A stretch of DNA of 36,992 bases from Hofstenia miamia (lineage: Eukaryota; Xenacoelomorpha; Acoela; Hofsteniidae): the NCBI GenBank assembly GCA_900660155.1, contig CABFPE010000428.1, forward strand, positions 672,354 through 709,345, in the 5' to 3' direction. A program made the translations under genes and the position numbers. Each line of letters opens with the position of its first letter. Positions within the stretch are counted from its first letter, which is position 1. A model generated the notes under the pieces. The model was not told the origin of the DNA. It saw nothing but the letters and a program-made list of their open reading frames with translations, and made no database searches. Shown here piece by piece: positions 32,364 through 36,992 of the stretch.

Positions 32364-33203
32364 TCACATTCTGCTTGACAAAGGATTCTTTATGTTTACT
32401 CCTTGTTGTCACTGGCTCTCTGAGATAGTCTCTGTTGATTGTGTCCAATTTTAACACTTCTGTTCTGCATCTATTCTTTGTGAAAATGTCACAATATCAA
32501 GGCAAGATTTTTAGTAATTAATTAAGTAGTAAATAATTAATGATCATCTTTGGCATCATCAACTTCAATCTGCAAATTGATTACCATGAGCACCTCATAT
32601 AATATTTAGCTAAGTTGCATTGTTCATATGGCAGAATTAAGTTTAATTTACAAATTGCTAGCAATTCTTAATTGATATGATCTTTAGCTAAGTTGCATTG
32701 TTCATAATGTCAGAGAATTAAGTAAAGTTAATTTACAACCAATTGCTAGTAAATCTTTATTGATACTGATCTTTGCATCAATTCAATTTTTCATTATAAC
32801 AANTGCCTCTGTTCTTTGGTGATTTCAAGAATGCTTTTGCACTCACATTCTGCTTGACAAAGGATTCTTTATGTTTACTCCTTGTTGTCACTGGCTCTCT
32901 GAGATAGTCTCTGTTGATTGTGTCCAATTTTAACACTTCTGTTCTGCATCTATTCTTTGTGAAAATGTCACAATATCAAGGCAAGATTTTTAGTAATTAA
33001 TTAAGTAGTAAATAATTAATGATCATCTTTGGCATCATCAACTTCAATCTGCAACTTGATTACCATGAGCACCTCATATAATATTTAGCTAAGTTGCATT
33101 GTTCATAATGTCAGAGAATTAAGTAAAGTTAATTTACAACCAATTGCTAGTAAATCTTTATTGATACTGATCTTTGCATCAATTCAATTTTTCATTATAA
33201 CAA
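32326..33203. repeat. Large tandem duplication joined by a single N
   Basis: Copy 1 is 32,326-32,802 and copy 2 is 32,805-33,203, starting with GCCTCTGTTCTxTGGTGATT and ending TTCATTATAACAA in both. They are nearly identical; copy 1 has about 80 extra bases because its TTTAGCTAAGTTGCATTGTTC segment is itself doubled (near 32,605 and 32,682). An N stands at 32,803, exactly at the junction. Two overlapping contigs or haplotypes joined end to end would give this pattern. Confidence 0.9.
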
Positions 33204-33536
33204 TATCTGGTATACCATACAAAAGTAAAATCACTTCCAGGTCTCTTTCTAATTACAATTACCTTAATCAGAAGATCAATTTAAATTTAAATTTCTGATG
33301 ACTCATTTTGGTGCAAGGCCAAGCAATTGACTTTTAGCTGAACATATTTTTTTGCTGTACCCATTTTGACTTAGCTGAACATATTTTTTTGCTGTACCCA
33401 TTTTGACCAACCTGTACTTATAAAACTTTATTGGCAATAAATTCTTTACAAATAATATCACTAAATATTATTTCCATCTAAATTAACATCACAATTTATT
33501 GTGGTCAGAAAGAGTGCCTTTATTCTTTCTAACAAT
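33204..33536. other. Unassigned DNA with a 37-bp exact tandem repeat
   Basis: A 37-base unit (TTAGCTGAACATATTTTTTT onward) is repeated exactly at 33,334-33,370 and 33,371-33,407. Nothing else is recognised. This should contain the 5' LTR of the minus-strand Gypsy copy if one remains, but I cannot see its ends. Confidence 0.8.
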
Positions 33537-34088
33537 ATTGTCTTTATACTTACATTCTGTTTCAAAAGCAAAGAGCTATTTGAGGATAAAGAAGGCAAAA
33601 AAGCATTTAGGGTTTTGTGTTCATGATTATTATATACATGAGGTGATGTACTAACAACTGCAAAGATGAGGTGAGGTAGAAATTAATGCATGCAAAATGG
33701 AATAATAATGCTATCAAACTGTTTTACTTAAACTCATATGTACACTTTAAATGTTATTGTTGATCATGGTCAGGATGTTGGCCAGAGGCCATGCTGTTGT
33801 TACATTATTGAAAGGTCATTGCATTTCTAAAATTGAGACATCATCAAAGAGTTGATAATGTTGTTATTTAAATTATTAATTGTAACATTAGGGAAACCTA
33901 AATAATAGTTTGCAACTATTAATATCTTTTGCATAAATTAGTCCCCTACCATAGGAATAAGTATAATAGGGGCCATAGCAAGGCCAAACAGATATTATAG
34001 GGTGACCCTGACATTATCCTTAGAGTTCAGGGAGTTCCAGTTGTTAAGTTAGGGCAGGGCTAGTTATTACCCCCTTCAACAAGGACTG
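33537..34088 (+). repeat. Direct repeat copy B, candidate 3' LTR
   Basis: It matches 17,331-17,809 from 33,571 to 34,088 in the same orientation, with scattered substitutions and about 40 extra bases near 33,911-33,957. It lies at the right edge of the CG-poor Gypsy block, about 120 bases from the decayed LINE endonuclease. That is where the 3' LTR of an element beginning at copy A would be. Confidence 0.6.
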
Positions 34089-34204
34089 AAGGTTTTGAAG
34101 TAGTAAATTATGTTTTCATTCTGTGTGGGACACTCATTATTTACACAAATGAAAATCATATGTGTCACAAATTTCTACTAAAAATTATTTTGAAAAACTA
34201 TTAA

Positions 34205-34791
34205 TATAATTTAATTAAAGTCACCAAGAATATTGATAGAACAATAGGGGTAATATATTTCAGAAATTTCATTTGCTTTAAAATTGAGATAGTCAGTATG
34301 ATTATATTTAATTGTATATTTATTGTATATGATATTAATTAGTTATTTATAACAGTTATTTTCAAGAGATACAATATTTCTATTATAAGTTCTTCAAGTA
34401 TAAACATTTTGTAGCTAAAATCCGAAGTTCACCATCTCTATCTAATTGGTTTTTATGAAAATATTGAAATAGTGTCAATTAGGTTTAAACAAATTAGGAT
34501 CATTGTCATGTTGTAAACAAATTTCAGTAGTTCAGAATCATGTATTTTAACTCTCTTATTTATTAAGTTAAGAAAATCACTTCTGTTTGAATTGATACTT
34601 CTAGCATTCAGATAAACAAATTTATAGTTAAGAATGTAGTTTCTTAGTATATTTCCTTTCTGTGATTCTCTTAGAATTTGTCCAGGGTTAAGCATATCAC
34701 TTTGGAAAAAAGTAATCTGATGAAATAAAAATATGTATTGAAGTGATTGAGAAGAATTAATTAAAATTTTAAATGAAATCTGTGCATGCAT
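34205..34791 (-). pseudogene. LINE endonuclease N-terminal part
   Basis: The minus strand opens near 34,791 and reads YKFVYLNARSINSNRSDFLN, with L-N-A-R-S-I-N at 34,591-34,611. This is the start of the APE-type endonuclease of LINE ORF2 (L-N-x-R-S-L-x-x-K). Further down, degraded DRDGELRILATK near 34,410-34,440 and ILGDFN at 34,214-34,231 match the R-G-G-G-V and G-D-F-N blocks. The part after G-D-F-N, including reverse transcriptase, is missing here; sequence of the Gypsy block follows instead. A minus-strand LINE reverse transcriptase at 16.2-16.8 kb is the natural continuation. Confidence 0.75.
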
Positions 34792-34973
34792 TTAATTAAT
34801 TTGATATTCCTAGTAGGGACTGTTTGGACAATTAGTTTTTCAATTTTCCTTATGGCAACTATTATTTCAATTTGATTTCTTTGATCTCAATTGGAGAATT
34901 TTATGCAGTGTACTTGATTAGGGCATGCTATTTGAAACCAATACAATTTGATTTTCTATATTTATTTGTCATT

Positions 34974-35270
34974 ACGAAATAAGAAGTTGGCACATGAAAA
35001 ATATATTTTTGAACAATATACTTAATTCTTGTAGGGAAACAATAAAAAACAAATTATATGTATAAATGAAGAATAATGTGTTTCTAAAATATTTTCTAAT
35101 AAAATAATATGTTAAATTGTGTTTAAAATAACAAGTTGCCCATATGAAAAATATATTTTTAACAATATATTCAATTCTTGTAGGAAAATAATAAAATAAA
35201 ATAATGTGTATAAATGAAAAATAATGCATTTCTAAATTCAAAAAAGATGATATTTAATTATGTTTAATAT
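34974..35270. repeat. 149-bp imperfect tandem duplication
   Basis: Two units, about 34,974-35,122 and 35,123-35,270, share the phrase CATGAAAAATATATTTTT or CATATGAAAAATATATTTTT. They also share ATTCTTGTAGG, GTATAAATGAAxAATAATG and TTTCTAAA. Open frames through them are repeat-derived. No other copies are seen. Confidence 0.85.
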
Positions 35271-36992
35271 CGAATGTTTAGCTTAAGTTTGCAATTCATT
35301 TTGAGTGTATATCTATAATTCATATTTGATTTGAATTGTCCGTTGCTATCCTCCATCCATATTTAACATCAATGTGTTGTTTCAACCGTGTTCTGTACTG
35401 ATTTATAAATGAATTTGGCAATAATTATAATGCAGGATTAAAAATACCTGGTCAGCGTTTGTGATTTTTAAAATTCAATTACATTATATCTTTTCTGTGA
35501 ATCTCTGGATTTTTTGGGATTTATATGTTGAGGGAACAATGAGCTTAAATATATTTGCAACACTGTATGCATATTGAATTGAAATATAAAGTAATATACA
35601 TGTATGAGATGCACATTGCAGCATTATCAGCTTCAGTTAATAACATATACATTATATTTAAGACCTCGACCTATCATTGGTGCTTAGTAATCATTTTAAA
35701 AAATAAAATTGAAAACAAGTGTGATATATTCAATAGTAAATGTAATTAAAATGTTGTAAATATTCTTCACACCGTTAGAAAACAAGAACCAATTACACCA
35801 TACGCTAATTCAGAGACACTCAATATTGCCTCTACTAAGTTCAGCATACATATACTGGAGAAGAACATGACCTGTATAAACTTGAATCCTCTTGTTTCTT
35901 AGTAAATGAAAAAAAAAATTGAATTCAGACTTTTTGTTGTGTAGCTAGATAACTACATTTTTAATTTTCTAATACTGCTGCAATTCTAGAATATCGATTA
36001 TATGATGATGAGCAAAGCAAGTAATGTATGTCGATAATTTCTTTCCCTGTTCATTGTGCTTACTAATTTTTTCATTCTATTTTGCATATTTTTAGAAAAA
36101 AGATTGCCATAAAAAATCTATACTAGATCCTGCACTCGATTAGGCAAATTCATATTTTCCTTCTTTTGAGGGCGAGTAGTGTAGCTTTCTATTCCGCATT
36201 ATGCATATCATAATAAAATATATAATATAAAAAGCGCTTAAATTGTACTTATAGAGACTCTAGTAAAGAATACCATAATATTGTTTCTTTTGTGCGGACT
36301 GGTACCAAAAATTATTGCATGTGTCTACATCTAACATTGTGCAATACGTTTGGTCAATCCAGGTGGAGTAAGATCGGTGCGGTCCGATTCAGTTCGTGAA
36401 AATATACTTAAAAAACTACTTAATCAAAATACAAGCTGGTTTATTAATTTAATGTTGTTGCGTCAGAAAGTAGCAGTGCACATTTATTCGTTTTTTTAAT
36501 TAAAAGCCTTGCAAAAGGAGAAATGCATTGCAATTTTCAGTAATTATACAATGTCTGAATTTGGTTTGGAAAAAAATGATTCAATTTTATAGCACCAAAG
36601 CATGACAATTCATTAGTTTTCTAAAAATACAAAAAGTTTCATTGTAATTATGTGACGGCAGACAAATGCAGAAATTCAAACCCTCAAAAAATATGAATAC
36701 TTTGTAAACTTTCAAACCATACACATTGAATTTTCACTGATCTCAATATTAGGGTCCACCACAAAGGAACGTTGTCAAAACATTGTAATTAATTATATGC
36801 AATTTCAAAGTTGCGTAGCGAATCCACATTTCATTTTTAAACAACTAATTTATAGATTTGTATTTTAAATCAATTTAAAATAATGCATGAAAACTTTCGC
36901 AGATAAATCCGCTGTAATATCATTTGGGAAATTAAGTCAAACTTGGCTCATTACTATAATACTCTTTCAAAAAAATTCTCTGATTTTTGGGT
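35271..36992. other. Unassigned AT-rich flank
   Basis: I see no gene, RNA or element with recognisable motifs on either strand. CG dinucleotides are again present at ordinary frequency. Confidence 0.5.

Noticed and set aside
1..36992. CRISPR array, bacterial operons, tRNA or rRNA genes
   Set aside because: No regular repeat-spacer structure, ribosome-binding-site spacing, cloverleaf or rRNA core sequence was seen; all coding signals are eukaryotic mobile elements.

Overview
The window is an AT-rich stretch of animal (metazoan) nuclear DNA made almost entirely of dead and nested mobile elements. I see no host protein gene, rRNA or tRNA that I can support. The element mix is typical of invertebrate genomes: Ty3/Gypsy LTR retrotransposons, non-LTR LINEs, a Penelope-like GIY-YIG fragment, a P/THAP-type DNA transposon, small terminal-inverted-repeat elements and many (TA)n tracts. 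The taxon cannot be fixed from this window; two CCCTAA units at 15.48 kb fit, weakly, a TTAGGG-telomere animal.

Layout. 0-3.3 kb: a Gypsy element with gag and protease only, preceded by a tandemly repeated upstream region with a CRE-like site and cut off at a (TA)n tract. 3.3-6.0 kb: unassigned DNA, a small hairpin, then a decayed copy of a multicopy invertebrate protein family that I recognise but cannot name. 6.6-7.0 kb: the 3' end of a LINE. 7.0-9.3 kb: unassigned DNA and a degenerate TTTAGG-rich minisatellite. 9.3-10.3 kb: a 943-bp non-autonomous DNA transposon flanked by TA. 10.8-11.8 kb: a 1000-N assembly gap between TA tracts. 11.9-12.3 kb: a Penelope-like GIY-YIG end followed by a hammerhead-like motif. 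12.3-15.5 kb: a complete P-like transposon with 61-bp inverted termini, broken transposase and a MITE inside it. 16.1-16.8 kb and 34.2-34.8 kb: reverse transcriptase and endonuclease parts of LINEs, both on the minus strand.

Between those two LINE pieces lies a roughly 17-kb block holding two related Gypsy elements in opposite orientations: plus-strand gag-pro-RT-RNaseH-IN at 18.2-24.2 kb and minus-strand IN-RNaseH-RT-pro-gag at 25.7-32.4 kb. A ~0.5-kb direct repeat lies near each edge. The simplest reading is one LINE split by an LTR element that later received further insertions: a 1144-bp TG...CA insertion with CTGG duplicated, a truncated LINE with TTTGTG duplicated, and probably the minus-strand Gypsy copy. 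The whole block is nearly free of CG dinucleotides (about a dozen by eye in 17.5 kb), while the Gypsy copy at 0-3 kb is CG-rich by comparison. That points to a different methylation, age or origin history.

All coding remnants carry stops and frameshifts, so nothing here is likely to make a full-length protein. The most rewarding points are the CpG desert, the reconstructable nesting order, the P-like element whose frame returns when its MITE is removed, and the hammerhead-like motif. One apparent tandem duplication at 32.3-33.2 kb has a single N at its junction and may be an assembly artefact.
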